From contig OZ022256.1 of the NCBI GenBank assembly GCA_963978905.1, positions 8,973,501 to 9,037,500 on the forward strand: a stretch of 64,000 nt of DNA, read 5' to 3'. Numbering within the stretch: position 1 is the first letter of the stretch; the number at the start of each line of letters is the position of its first letter. The translations under genes and the position numbers were made by a program. The notes under the pieces were generated by a model, which worked only from the letters and a program-made list of their open reading frames with translations, had not been told where the DNA came from and searched no databases. Of the stretch, positions 11,451 to 23,000 are shown piece after piece. Source of the stretch: Trichostrongylus colubriformis. Taxonomy: Eukaryota; Nematoda; Chromadorea; Rhabditida; Trichostrongylidae.

Positions 11451-14400
11451 TCAGGAATCCATTGTAAGTCTCATGATAGAATCGTCATGATGATCAACAT
11501 CTATTACCTTTTCTGTAAGAGTTCATCTTAATTGAGCTTACCTGTGCCGTAGTATTCGATCACAAGCTAAACATCGATAACAGTCCACACACCATTTTCT
11601 ACCGAGAAAACTGACGGTAGTTCCGGAAAGAAGCCGATTGCAACGATGGCAATATTCGCCGCAAAGCTAAATTCAGAAATCCAATGAGAGGAAATTGAAT
11701 AAAAAAATGCTGCACGAGAGTATGGGCGGAGCGCTCTACGTTTCTTCGCACTGCATGGATTTGTGGTACGGGAAGGACCGGATGTGATCACTTAGTGAGA
11801 ATCGCCATTCCCGTTCCTATCAGCCCCCGGTGTCCGGACACGCCTCCGATTGCAAGAGCCAACTCCGCCCACACCACTGTACGAAGTACAGTGTGGAGAA
11901 CTGCGGTAAATAACGAATTACTGTACGCTTACCTGCACAAAATCTTCTTCACAGTACGCCTTGCCATTGTGCTCGTAGTGCTGTCGTCCCATAAAAGCAT
12001 TACCACATTTCGTACAGCAGAAATGCTGAGAATATTATAAATCTAACTATGAGTGGTTTCAAAACTGATAGTAAATACCCACCTCTACATGGAACATTTT
12101 ACCTAACGCCACCGTACTTCGCTCAGAAAGCTTGTCGATCGGTTTATGACAGCCGGCACACGTTTCACAGCGCTTATCGAAACATCTTGGGCAGTACCAG
12201 TCTTTCACAAGATGTCGTGCCTCACCGGTCAGCGCTACTCTATACACAAGAAGTTAGAAGAAAGACAAGCCGACAATGGCGAGCACGAACTTGCAATCTG
12301 CACAGTGGAAGTGATAAGCGTGATAGAAGTCGTTGTTCATGCGAAGGAGATCGTCCAGTTCGACAAGTTGGCGGCCTGGATTGCACCCTATTTAGTGCTT
12401 ATTTCGAACTTATTCAAAATATACAAATTAAATTCAAAATATAAAAATTAACCGTATAGGAGCCTCTGGGCTTTATGATTCGAAGCTATGAGAAAGCTTC
12501 TGCAGAGCACTGCGTTGTGATTGATTGAGATCAGATAAGCAGTAGGTCAAGACACTCTGACTGCGCCACCGCGCCACACGAATTGTGTCACTGCGTGCGA
12601 TAAGTGCTTTGTTGGTCCGCAGTAAACTGGAGGGACGCCACCGTAGCGTCCTTGCGTAACCTGACCTGATTGGAGTGCCTTGATGTACTTTTTTCAGGGT
12701 GCGTTGGACAGCCTAATCCATAGAATGGTGTGGGTGTGCGACTTGATCTTTTGTGTCCTCCTTATAGCGAATGAAACGAAATGGGCCACAGGAGTTTTTG
12801 TAGGTGGATTGAGTCTCCGTAGAGCGCTACTCTAATATCCAGTGACCATACGCGAAAATTCAGGTTGCTTGCTCTAAGGTTGCATTCATACTTGCCACGC
12901 AGTCGTACGACTGACTGTGACTTGTACGGTAGCAGAGTATGAACAAAACCGAAAACATAAGGCATGACGACGCATTGTGCGTGCTCCTGATGAGCTAAAC
13001 TGTTCCCGCACAAGCCTCAACCCATTACACCGTCAATCCACTCACATGTTCAGCATTCCAGTTGCCTTTACGAAGAGTTCCATTAAAGTCACCGAAAGGG
13101 GCAATTTCGGCCTATGATTAACTCTTACGGTTCATTCAAATTGCCGCAAATGCACACCTGAGCCTTGTCAAGGTGTTGAGTGCGAACTCATCGTATTTCT
13201 TATCATAAACGCCTTTTTCCTGGTCTTTCGCTCATTCTCACTTGTTTCATTTGTTTCTTGCTGTTTGTTGTTTGACTTGTTGAACATTAGCATGAATGAA
13301 ATCAAATTTCAAATTCATCCTACGCGACACCAAACGACAGTGGTGGTGTCAGCCTCCTCTGCCCGCCGCCAGCAGGCAATGCGGCCACTGTAGCGTGTAG
13401 CTGGAGGTGAAGCACGCTAAGATCGTAATAGCGCCTAAAAGGAGCGTTTCTCAACGCAAGCTTCACTACACACTAGCCCTTCTGAGCTCGAATGTTTGTT
13501 TACAGAGGATAGTGTTTCCAACCACGCCTACCTTCTTTGCCCCTCCCGGTGCCTTGAAAGCATGAAGGATATTACTGCTTATTCCAAAGCTGAGAGCAAA
13601 CCAATAAACAAACGCTTTGTAACAAAAAAAAACACTCACACTTTACACAGATGTAACGAGGCACTTTTGGTGATTTTTCTTTGCAGCTGTAGCAAACCAT
13701 CCTAAACGTCATACTATGAGACCTTATGAGGTTCCACTTTTTCTGAAACATGAAAAAAGCTCACCTTCCATCGACGCACCATGCACCGTCTTCCAAACTG
13801 CCATCACAGCTTCCACATCTGAAGCAGTCTGGATGAAAAGAGTAATTCGCTGACTTCATCACTTTTCCAACGATGAATGTGTCTGAATTTGAAAGTGAAT
13901 GGATTATATGAACATAATTTTTTGCAAAAACTAGGGACATTGTTGTATACGCATGAAATGAAGCCTCATCCGAGGCATTATTATAAAAATCTAAAAATTT
14001 GATGCATAGCATAAATAAACATTGGATTTGAGTTGCTTCTTCATCACAGAAGTACCGAAGTTTCTTCCAGAAATAGGAGAGCGTGTGCAATCCACGTTTT
14101 AGTAAGACGATGTGCTCAAGGGGCACATAGTGGACGGGTAACGCTTTTGGCCTAAGAATTAAATCGGGATGTAAAAAACGGTACAATGAGAGCGGTTTTT
14201 CGGACAAATCAGTCACGGTGCAATCGCAAAGTAGTCAGTCGCCTGTGGCCGTTACATGCAAGCGTTCTGACCAAGCACATGGAGGGGGGTAGGGCGTGAG
14301 CAGGCTAATTTCTACCCACTTCAGGCATGGTTCAACTGCCGCTATGAAAATGCTCACCGCCTTATCTGTTAACTTCCGCATACGATCACCAGTAATGGAC

Positions 14401-16179
14401 GCCACCGCTCACACCACAGCTGATGCCGTAAGGCCGCGTTCATACTTTACGGTGCCGGCGACAGGGCGTGACTGCGTGTCTCTGTGTCTCCGCCTATACC
14501 ACTCGCTTTGTTCATGCGTCATTTCTGCACCTTTCCCATGCTATTCCGTATCGCTCCCTGTGAACGCAGTAGCTCTGCCGGCACTGAGTACAAACGAGGT
14601 CTGCGGGTTCAAAAAATTGTGCGAAAACGCGTTTTTGCGTTTTTATCGTTCTTTCGCCACAAATCAATTAACCACTGGTTTTTTAATCGAAGATCTAAAT
14701 ATTTTCTAGTCGAGGTCTACAATAAGGTGCTACATAAATTTGGTTTTCTTTAAGTGTAGAAGGCATTTCTTTCACATTTTGAAAAGTCTGAGGGATGATC
14801 TCTCCGAAATCCAATGAGCCGACGATGTAATTCTTCTACGGATCTGATCGGAGGTCGAGGATGTGTAGGAACTTCAAAATCCCCATCATCACTGATGATC
14901 CCTCCTTCTCAGAATGGCCCTTAGTCTATCTATATGCTCTGCTGAAACACTGCTTTCTTGTTCATTTTTAGACGCAGTTTTTCGAGTGGAATGTACAGCA
15001 CTCGACTTACTAGGAGAAACGCTGTTCGGTGATAAATCTATTATTTTTCTCATTTTCAGCTCTTTCTTTGTCATGGATCTACGTCTCAAGCTCTACTTGG
15101 CAGTGTGCCACTCATATGCGCATCCGCGGGAAAGTGCTTGCAATCAATGGCGCCATCGATTGTGACCGCCCTACCATGACCACGACAAAGAAATGACTGA
15201 AAATTAGAAAGGAAACTATGTTATCAGAAGGGGAAGTTTTATGCATTATCCGATAGTATTTTTCCTTGCGTCTCGAGCGATGTACGTTTCATCCAGTAAT
15301 CTGCTTTCGAAAATGAATTAAAAAACAGTTTTTTTTCTGTACAGGAGAAGATGCTGCCACACCAAAGAAGTGCTTCATCTGGAGCTGCACGCTTCAGCGG
15401 ACGAGTTGTCTGGTGGCGGCGGGCAGAGGAAGCCAACGTCACTGTCATTCGATATCACGTAGGGCAAATCCTGATTTCGTTCATAATGGTGTTAAACAAG
15501 TGGAACAATGGAAGGGAAAGGGAGAATAAGCGAAAAAGTAAGAAAAGGTGTTTGTGATCAAAAAATCCGATGAGTTCGCACTCCATATCTTGACAAGAAC
15601 CCGTGTGTGCAATTGCGGCAATGAACGAATTGCAAATGTTTACCTTGAGCAAAATTGCCTCTCCCGGTGTCTTTAAGCCCCCCCCCCCCTCCCCTCAACC
15701 TCCTTTGTTTCCTATCATGTTTAGATGCCATACGCCATTCTATGTTATGGTGAACCTTTGTTTTAACAAACGAATCGTAAAAAAAAATCAACAAACTGAA
15801 AGTGTTTTGATATTTCAAAAAAAAGGAAACTCACTGCATTTTGTGCATATTGGAGAGTACAGGACTTCGAAATCATGTTTACAGTAAAATCTTCCATCCA
15901 CATCGAAAAAGTCATCATTTAAATCGAGTGAAAGAAGACATTGAGCACATCTGAAGGATAGGTTTTGGACGGTACGATGGGATGCATTCTAGAACACTTG
16001 AACGTACATAAAGCAGCAAAAAATAACACGTACCGAAAGCATCCCTGATGCCATGATGTTCCTTCGAGAGCCACATACAACTCGTCTTCTCGGAATGGTT
16101 GATGACATCGATGGCAACTTCGAGACAATGACTCGAGCTCGGCGACGACGTTTGCTGCTGATCTCAAAAAGAGGGACAT
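11451..16179 (-). CDS. pin-2: PINCH-family LIM-only adaptor, pin-2-like
   Basis: Five-LIM scaffold of the integrin-ILK-parvin attachment complex. Phase-consistent exons: 16034-16179, 15835-15950, 13765-13882, 13640-13701, 12291-12375, 12083-12239, 11933-12025, 11542-11666. A last exon, 11451-11469, is doubtful; the model gives 306 residues. LIM1 runs about residues 22-80 (CHRCHQPF, WHQGCFRCAQC), LIM2 83-140 (FHPDCFRCGSC), LIM3 143-200 (YICVKC, FHCADC), LIM4 205-257 (CAGCHKPID, FHVEHFCCTKC) and LIM5 from 264 (CHRCNRLLSG, WCVDCYRC). Order, spacing and linker sequence follow PINCH; animal PINCH proteins are about 330-350 residues. It diverges more from vertebrate PINCH than I recall for UNC-97, so pin-2 rather than unc-97 is an inference. 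LIM5 lacks its last zinc-ligand pair in this model. The start Met at 16179 is the first in frame after a TGA; an upstream exon is possible. Confidence 0.85.
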
Positions 16180-17828
16180 TGAATGCGTGTCACAGCTGAA
16201 TCATTCATTCTACGCACTGAACCATGACATGAAATGTCTCTGAGTCATCGACAGTGCCTCATGTTCCCATGCTTTAGAAAATGTCACAATTCCAACCGAG
16301 CAGCTTCTGCTTTCCAAATGAAGTGATCACTGCCGACTTTCGATGCCATCTCATCAGCCACAGTTGAACGGAAATTGATTAAATACTGAGCCGACTGCTA
16401 TAGTACCACAAAAAGGGTTCCGTATGGGTTCTAGGCGAAGACGTTCAACTGTAAGCTTATCGCCGACGCTATCGTCAAACCTTAGTATCGATCGATTCTG
16501 GCGGCTTGTTCGCCTCAGCGTATCATCTCTTGTAAGAATAGTGCATTTTAGATCAGATCCTAATGAAGTATTGACAGATTCGACACCGATGTTGAAGGAA
16601 TCGTCCACGAAAATTTCATGATTCTTATTCTGTTTACTTCTATTCTTCTACTATACTGATCTTGCACTGATTTTCCTTAAAATAGCTCTACTAGATACAT
16701 TAAATGGACAAAAACACGAGAAAATTGTGAATTTCTCTTTATTCCGAAGCAGAAATCGAAAAAACTAGAAGGGGAGCAACTCGGTTGAGTTCCCGCCACA
16801 TTTCCCACCACAAAATTTGAACAGCCGTCAGCGGCAGAGAGCAGTTGAAATTTTCGTGCCCAATGTTGATTTGCTCCTCGATTTGCGTCCCTACCAAGTG
16901 ACTGTCGCATCTTTGCTTCTTAGCTTCTAGCATCTGGACCCACTTGTATGCCCCACCCAGTCGTCCACCACATCGGGTGGCACTGGCTCAACTGGGTTTT
17001 GTATATGCGCGTGGAATTTGCATGCGGCCCGAAAGTAAATGTAGCATAAATCTGTGGATAACAGAAGAAGTTAAATTTCCACGGACGATGGCTTCAAGTG
17101 GCTTACTTGGTGCCTATTATGCAGCAACGAGGAATGAGATGATAAAATTTTTGAAGGTAATCTATCCCTCGTCAGGAGGCATCACGGATTTATTTCCATT
17201 CAGGATTGCGGTGGTAGGTGAATGCCTTTCACACGATAACTTATGTGGGCGTACAAGTAAGTGGCTTCATCCCCCACACTAGTCAGGTACCATTCACCTA
17301 TCCCAGAAGGATGGAATGGTTGGTTGGCCTGAGGTGGCACTGATACAGGATTTGATACTCGCATCGTACAAGATGGAGTGCACGCCACCTGTCACTGCAC
17401 CACTTCCGCACTATTATGTTATTATGTAACATAATGCTCAAAATGGCTCAACAAAGTGCTTTCCGGTCAAAAACTCACTTTCATTGTCCGACTCTATTGC
17501 GTGGCTGTATTCAGGCTTTCGTCTATATTAATTACAGAGCAGTTTTCCTTATCAATCCTTGTCCCTGTAAACAACAAGACTACAGTGTGTCCCAAAATTA
17601 TGGGCGCCAAAATATTGCAATATTTTGTTGGCGTCAGTAGAGCGAATGAAAAATCAACCCATTCACAACTTTACTCGTAACTTGTGTAACAGAGCACAGC
17701 AATCATATCACAGGTTCTCCTGCTCCAACAGGGATACAAGCTCGAAGTCTCTTCATCACTCAACCGCCCTTGACCCGCATGTTTTTCCTATTCCTTCCCC
17801 AATCTTTCCCAGGGCTACTTAATGTGAA
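16180..17828. other. Intergenic stretch between the pin-2-like gene and the LTR element
   Basis: No recognised gene. Two minus-strand frames were considered, at 16354-16608 and around 16739-16990. The first could be a 5' exon of the pin-2-like gene. The second ends in a TAA that overlaps an AATAAA. Neither has recognisable homology or a phased partner exon. Confidence 0.4.
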
Positions 17829-17832
17829 TAGT

Positions 17833-18085
17833 AGTAATAACCGAGGTGGATCTTCATGTGTCGACAGCGATGAGAATACAGATTTATTGGAATTAATGTA
17901 TGAGCAGCGAAGACCCGTCAGAACACGGGTAGCCGATAGTCGTGTTCCTCGCCGCCGTCCTCCCGGTCCGTCCTCGTCCCTTCTCCCCGCGTCTTCGGCG
18001 CGCCGCCTCTCATCGGCTGAAACAATAACATTCACATTGATCGATCAGATTACCGTATGCAAGCTCAAACCCTTTTGAGCTTACA
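17833..18085 (-). repeat. 3' long terminal repeat
   Basis: A 253-bp direct repeat of 28725-28977, with no difference seen by eye. In element orientation it begins TGTAAGCTCAAAAGGG and ends GGTTATTACT. It is immediately preceded by a polypurine tract and followed by the TAGT target duplication (ACTA on this strand). Confidence 0.95.
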
Positions 18086-18106
18086 CCTCCCCTTTTTATC
18101 TTAAAA
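18086..18106 (-). promoter_or_regulatory. Polypurine tract for plus-strand DNA priming
   Basis: In element orientation TTTTAAGATAAAAAGGGGAG, followed by one more G, abuts the TG that opens the 3' LTR. Position and purine composition are those of the RNase H-resistant primer of LTR retroelements. Confidence 0.88.
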
Positions 18107-18169
18107 AGAAGTGAGGTCGGCTTGATGTTGAATTCCCTGATTCTTTTGGAATTTCCTGACCTTATATGT

Positions 18170-18190
18170 CCTCCCCTTTTTATCTTAAAA
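18170..18190 (-). promoter_or_regulatory. Second exact copy of the polypurine tract
   Basis: The same 21 bases as the terminal polypurine tract (plus strand CCTCCCCTTTTTATCTTAAA and one more A) occur again 84 bp further into the element. The role is unknown: it may be a remnant of a duplication at the 3' end or a second priming site. Confidence 0.75.
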
Positions 18191-18311
18191 GTGTGCGAAA
18201 TGGGGGGTAAGAAGGTTCCCAAAATGTAATACTAAGAAAAATTGTAATACTAAGAAATAATAAAAATGATCACTCAAAGAAAATGAAAAGAGAGGAGAGA
18301 AAAGACCTACG
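18191..18311. other. Element 3' untranslated segment
   Basis: AT-rich sequence between the helicase stop and the duplicated polypurine tract. It contains short near-repeats (TGTAATACTAAGAAA twice). No gene seen. Confidence 0.5.
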
Positions 18312-19772
18312 TCACTGCGGGGGGAGGAACTCCCTTAGAGACCTGGCGGGTATGACGGCGTTGTGTGCCCGTGCCCATGTTATCACGGAGTTCCAATACG
18401 GAATCGAGAGCAGGGATTGCTGGTGCCCCAGAACGAACTGCCCGTGTCGGCAACGCGTGAGCGCCACGTTCATGCGTCGCGGGTCGTCTAGGAATTCCGA
18501 CGCATTGGGGTCGAAGTTCGTCTTAGTAGTGAGGAGTAAGACGACATCCTTCTCTCGTCCCTGTATGGCGTCCACCGTGGAGAGGTCGACTCCAGCGGCT
18601 TGTGAAAACTCGACGAGCCGGCGGTGCTGCTCCTTATAGAAGGTTATTATGCAAATACTGGTGGCTGGGATTCCACGTCCCATTAGGCGTGACACCATGG
18701 CCATGCACACCTCGGCTTCGGCGTCGTTATAGTGAGAGTGACTCTGCGCCTTCTGCGAGGTCCCAGCGACGTCCAGAAACAGGAATGGAAGCTCCTCGCT
18801 TGGGAAGCGCATGATGTTCAACAGGAGGCGGCGCTGATCGCCGGGGGTTCCGCTCCGAAGCGTTCCGCTGTAGGCCAAGTGGTTTGGCAGTCCATTGAGG
18901 TTGGGATGGGCCCTGAAGGTGGTGACGAGAGGGGCCATGGGGACTGCACGGGCTCTAGCTAACACGTCCATCGTGCTGCGTGCTCCGAATTTGACCGGAT
19001 TGGACTGTCGGGAACAGCGAGCATAGGGCTCCAGTTGGTGAATGTCGCCTATATAGATATGCCTCGCCTTGGGAAGACGGGTCATCAACGCTGCGAAAAC
19101 TGGTTCTGGAATTTGCGATGCTTCGTCGCAGATGAGGATGGAAAAGTTGTTCAAAAAGCCGGCGAAAATGCCATTCTTGCCGGTTGCGTTGAGCAGAGAG
19201 GAGGTGGTGATGGCAATAATCTGCGGCGGCGCAACTTCGAACAAGATTGACATCACTTTGTCGATCAGGTCAGAGACGTCGGTTTCCGCTAAGATGAGCT
19301 CCTCTCTCTCCTGATCCGTTAGATTCATGGAGTCCTCACGATTGCGCATGAAGGTTTCGTAACGGATGCGGCCGGTTCGAAAGCGCTGGCACATCTCGAG
19401 TTGTTCGTCGGATAAGTCGTTCCGATCGGCCAAGGTCTTGAGAACTTCATGCAGGTCGACGCGTGTTGCTGGTACAGTGTCGTCGAATACCACTGTTTCG
19501 GCCACGTAGCGGTACACCCGTAGATGGGCAAAAGCGTCCAGGGCCAATATGGTTTCCGTAAACTGTGCAACGGCCGCGTTTGTTGTTGCGGAAACGATGA
19601 CGGATCGGCCTCCCGACGAAGCTTTATGGGTTGCTATGCACGCCCCTTGCTGCCACTTCGTGGCCAGATGACTCGGAAACGGAATGCTCACTCGTTCGTT
19701 GCGTAGTAGAAGAATCTGCTGTTGCCACTGCGTGGCCGGGGATGGTAAGCGCGTCCCCGGGCGTTTGCGCAC
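18312..19772 (-). CDS. Upf1-like superfamily 1 helicase module inside the LTR element
   Basis: 486 open codons with the helicase motifs of the Upf1/DNA2/Mov10 group in order: motif Ia VSATTNAAV (about residue 61), motif II ICDEASQIPEP (about 211), motif III IGDIHQLEP (about 240), motif IV TTFRAHPN (about 283), motif V VDAIQGREKDVV (about 396) and motif VI NVALTRCRHGQF (about 434). Family members unwind nucleic acid using ATP. No GxxxxGK[ST] Walker A is visible ahead of motif Ia in any frame. The frame opens just after a TGA, with a GTG codon and no AUG until about residue 123, so it probably depends on readthrough or splicing for its start. It is in the same frame as pol, 315 bases downstream of the pol stop. 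Composition matches pol rather than the host flanks. The specific donor family is not resolved; Mov10/ERI-6/7-like and Upf1-like proteins are candidates. Confidence 0.85.
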   Translation of the reverse strand: MRKRPGTRLPSPATQWQQQILLLRNERVSIPFPSHLATKWQQGACIATHKASSGGRSVIVSATTNAAVAQFTETILALDAFAHLRVYRYVAETVVFDDTVPATRVDLHEVLKTLADRNDLSDEQLEMCQRFRTGRIRYETFMRNREDSMNLTDQEREELILAETDVSDLIDKVMSILFEVAPPQIIAITTSSLLNATGKNGIFAGFLNNFSILICDEASQIPEPVFAALMTRLPKARHIYIGDIHQLEPYARCSRQSNPVKFGARSTMDVLARARAVPMAPLVTTFRAHPNLNGLPNHLAYSGTLRSGTPGDQRRLLLNIMRFPSEELPFLFLDVAGTSQKAQSHSHYNDAEAEVCMAMVSRLMGRGIPATSICIITFYKEQHRRLVEFSQAAGVDLSTVDAIQGREKDVVLLLTTKTNFDPNASEFLDDPRRMNVALTRCRHGQFVLGHQQSLLSIPYWNSVITWARAHNAVIPARSLREFLPPQ

Positions 19773-20090
19773 TCATGAGCGTTGAAAACGCGGGTGTTTC
19801 CCCAAGATAATCTGCAATACGTAGTATAAGTATAGAACCGCGGCCACGAAATGGATCGAGACGCGCAACGAGGGCCCGATCCGCGACATTGTCAGAACAT
19901 CAAGGGCGGAATAAGAATCCGGCGGACGACTAAGCCGTAGGAGAAGGGAGCGAAGCGATAATCGTAGATTATAAAGAACATGAGCGATACGAGAAAACGT
20001 TGTAGCTTCTATAAAGTAACGGAAACGTAGGCGTAGACGGAAACAAGTTGAAGTAAAGAGACGCGTAGTGTGGAAGGCGAAGTGGTGTCA
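19773..20090 (-). other. Open linker between two in-frame UGA codons, pol to helicase
   Basis: The pol frame ends with TGA at 20088-20090, followed by CAC. The same frame then has no stop for 104 codons until a TGA at 19773-19775, after which the helicase frame begins. I checked every TTA, CTA and TCA triplet of the plus strand between these positions; none falls in this phase. The linker includes one AUG (about 19889-19891) and a hydrophobic run, VAAVLYLYYVLQIIL, that could span a membrane. The first half is arginine- and phenylalanine-rich and could be non-coding. A candidate splice acceptor, TATTGCAG, lies near 19812. Whether the linker is translated is unknown. Confidence 0.6.
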
Positions 20091-23000
20091 CATCGTTCCG
20101 CAACGAGCCCTGAAACGAGTGTTGTATGAGTGGGTAGGAGGCTTTGGTGGCGGCTCGACAGCAGGGCCCGCTTTGTGGCCGTGCTCATAGCCGACCAGTG
20201 TCTTTGGTGAAGCTTGGGTGACTACTAGAGCCTCTTGTTCAGGCTGCGGCAGCCACGGGGAAGTAAAAACAGGCCCCGAGAGTTCTTTGCACTTTTTGAC
20301 CTGGTTCATGTGTACCCTCCTGGGTGTCGATTGGGGTGAGGTAATGCTGACAATTGTCAAGTGAGGATGGTCGACTTCGACTACGCGGAACTGGCCCAGC
20401 CACGGGTTGCAGAGCTTTTGCGAGAGACCGACTTTTGGAGTCATATCGCGGAGATAGACGCGCTCTCCCGGGCGGATACTAAGAGGGGCGAGGTGGGTGG
20501 TGTCATATTGTCGCTTGAACGCCTCGCGTTGCTTTTGATTATACTGGAAGGCGGCCTGCCATGCTGAATGGAGGGACCGAAGGAGACCTTCGGTGTAGAT
20601 ACCGATGTCCGTATCTGCCGGGACATGACGTTCTACCCCGTGCCTAATGATGAGGTCGATGTTAAAGATGGGGTCGCGCCCGAACATCATAAAGAAGGGG
20701 GTCTCGTTTGTGCTGGAATGAACGCTTGTGTTGTACATGAAAGCGCAGGCGGCTACAAACGTGTCCCAGTTACGCTGGTTCTCGTCAATATATGTGCGGA
20801 GAATGGCGTGGAAGGTGGCGAACACCCTTTCGCAGGCTCCATTGCCCTCATGGTGATATGGTGTGCAATAATAACGATCTACTCGAAGCATTTTGCCGAG
20901 CTCTGTCAGGAGCTCACCTTTGAGATAGGAAGCATTGTCAGATACTAGTTGGGTCATGACCCCATACTTGAGAATGCATTCACTCATGATCGCGTGTGCT
21001 ACTGATATTGCTGTGCAGTCGCGCAACGGAGTAGCGACGACGTATTTCGAGAAATGGTCAATCATGACGAGTATGTACTTATTGCCGTGGTCTGTCCTCT
21101 GTAAGGGTCCCGTAAGGTCGAGATATACTTTGTCGAAGATTGCATTGCTGATGACTGGGATGAGGGGCTCGCGGTTGGCAGCCGCGGCTCGCTTACGCTG
21201 GCAGGCGTCGCATGTAGTGACTAGCTGGAAGATATGCTCTGCCATATGAGGCCAATAGTACTTCCTACCGATTTTGGCTAGGGTCTTGCGCCAGTGAAAA
21301 TGTCCCCCTGCTGACGGGCTGGAGTGGAAAGCCAGGAACACCGGTTCGCGCAACTTCTCCGGTAACACTAGGCGGTCGGTCTGTTTGCAGGTCGTTCGAT
21401 CGCGTTGTTGGTGGTATAGGCAACCATTCCGCTTAATGACGCAGTGTTGGGCGAGCGCGAGCCATTTGGGCTTGTCTGCCTCCTCGACTGACGATGGGAA
21501 CTCCTGGGTCTGCAGGAACGTTACAAGGGCTGAACAGAGGGGGTCAGATTGCTGCTCGACCAATACATCATACGGTGTTATAGCTTGGGGACGAGACCCG
21601 GTGGGGTCGAGTGGTGGCGGAGGAGAAGCGTACGGTGCCGAGGCAGAAAGGCAGTATGGGAAGTCAATGATATCCTCCGTTTCTCGCGTCCCGTCCTGAA
21701 AGCGGACGTTCGTGTTGCCCGCCCGGGAAAGGCAATCGGCTACCACATTAGTAGAGCCTTTGAGGTATTGAATAGTTATGTTGTAGCTTTGTAGTTCAAC
21801 CACCCAACGCGCAATGTTGTCGTGGGTTTTATTATGCTTCAGAAGGTGCGTTAGGGGTTGATGGTCCGAGAATATACGCGTTAGGTTCCCATATATAATT
21901 GGTTTGAAAAACCGTAACGCACTCACCATTGCAAACAGCTCGATGTGGACGGTGCTCCACTTCCGTTGCGAGTCTGATAGGGTTTTACTGAAGTAGCCGA
22001 CAGCAGCCAGTGACTTGTCGCCAGAGGATGTTTCCTGAAAGAGAGCAGCACCTACTCCTATTTGGCTACCGTCGGTGTGAAGAATAAAGTCTTTGTCCTG
22101 AGGAAACGCCAAGCATGGGGCGGAGGTCAGGAGTCGTTTGAGCTCAGCAAAAGCTTCCTGCTGCGCTGGACCCCAGATGAATTTGGACTTCTCTTTGGTA
22201 AGTTCATATAATGGGGCTGCGATCATTGCGAAATTGGGGATGAAACGGCGGAAGAAGTTGGCCATGCCTATAAAGCCCTTGACCTCCTTTACCGAGGTTG
22301 GCGTGGGGAAATCCCTGATCGCGTTGACGTTACGTTCCGCGGGGGAATAGGATTTTTCAGATATAACGTGGCCCAAAAACGTCACCTGCGAGCGGGCTAT
22401 TTCGGTGAATTTCTTATGTGATATCTTCAGGTTAAACTTCCGGAAGCGTTCGAATACTTTGCGCAGCGATAAAACATGTTCTTGGAAAGATTTGTTGAAT
22501 ATGACTACGTCATCGATATATGCTAAGCAGTTCTCTTCTAATCCGCCCAGCACACGTGCCATGACACGACAGAAGTATGCCCCTGCGTTTTTCAGGCCGA
22601 ACGGAAGATACGTAAACTGATATATACCGCGGTGAGTGGCCCAACCGCATTTATACTGGCTATCCGGGGATAGCAGAAGCTGCATGTACCCGGATGCGAG
22701 ATCTAATGTGGTGTAAAAGCGGTTCCCTGCGATCTTTGCGAGAATATCCTCAATTCGAGGAAGTGGAAAGTGGTCGGGTATGGTGATATCGTTGAGAGGA
22801 CGGAAGTCCAAGCAGACCCGTAAGGACCCGTCTTTTTTCTTCACTAGTACGGTGTTGTGGACCCAAGGGGTGTCGCTTTCTGTGATGCGCCCCGCCTTCA
22901 GCAACCGATTAATATGGTCGTCCAGCTCCTTCTGGAACTTGACTGGAATACGGGGTGGACGAAATTTCATTGGCGGTATCTCAGTCGTGGTTTTAATATT

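Noticed and set aside
11567..11791. Minus-strand frame over the LIM5 exon
   Set aside because: It is a different phase; the phase joined to LIM4 reads CHRCNRLLSG and WCVDCYRC, which is the real LIM5.
14889..15089. Serine- and lysine-rich minus-strand frame inside the long intron of the pin-2-like gene
   Set aside because: LIM1 and LIM2 exons on either side join in phase without it, so it is not a required exon.
16354..16608. Minus-strand frame starting MDDSFNIGVESVN, upstream of the pin-2-like start
   Set aside because: It could be a 5' exon, but no donor/acceptor pair joins it in a way I can defend and PINCH proteins do not need it.
16739..16990. Minus-strand frame ending in a TAA that overlaps AATAAA
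   Set aside because: Attractive as a gene end, but the peptide has no recognisable homology and no upstream exon was found.
18312..19772. Helicase as an ordinary host gene next to a retrotransposon
   Set aside because: It lies inside the LTRs with a perfect target duplication outside, between pol and the polypurine tract, so it belongs to the inserted unit.
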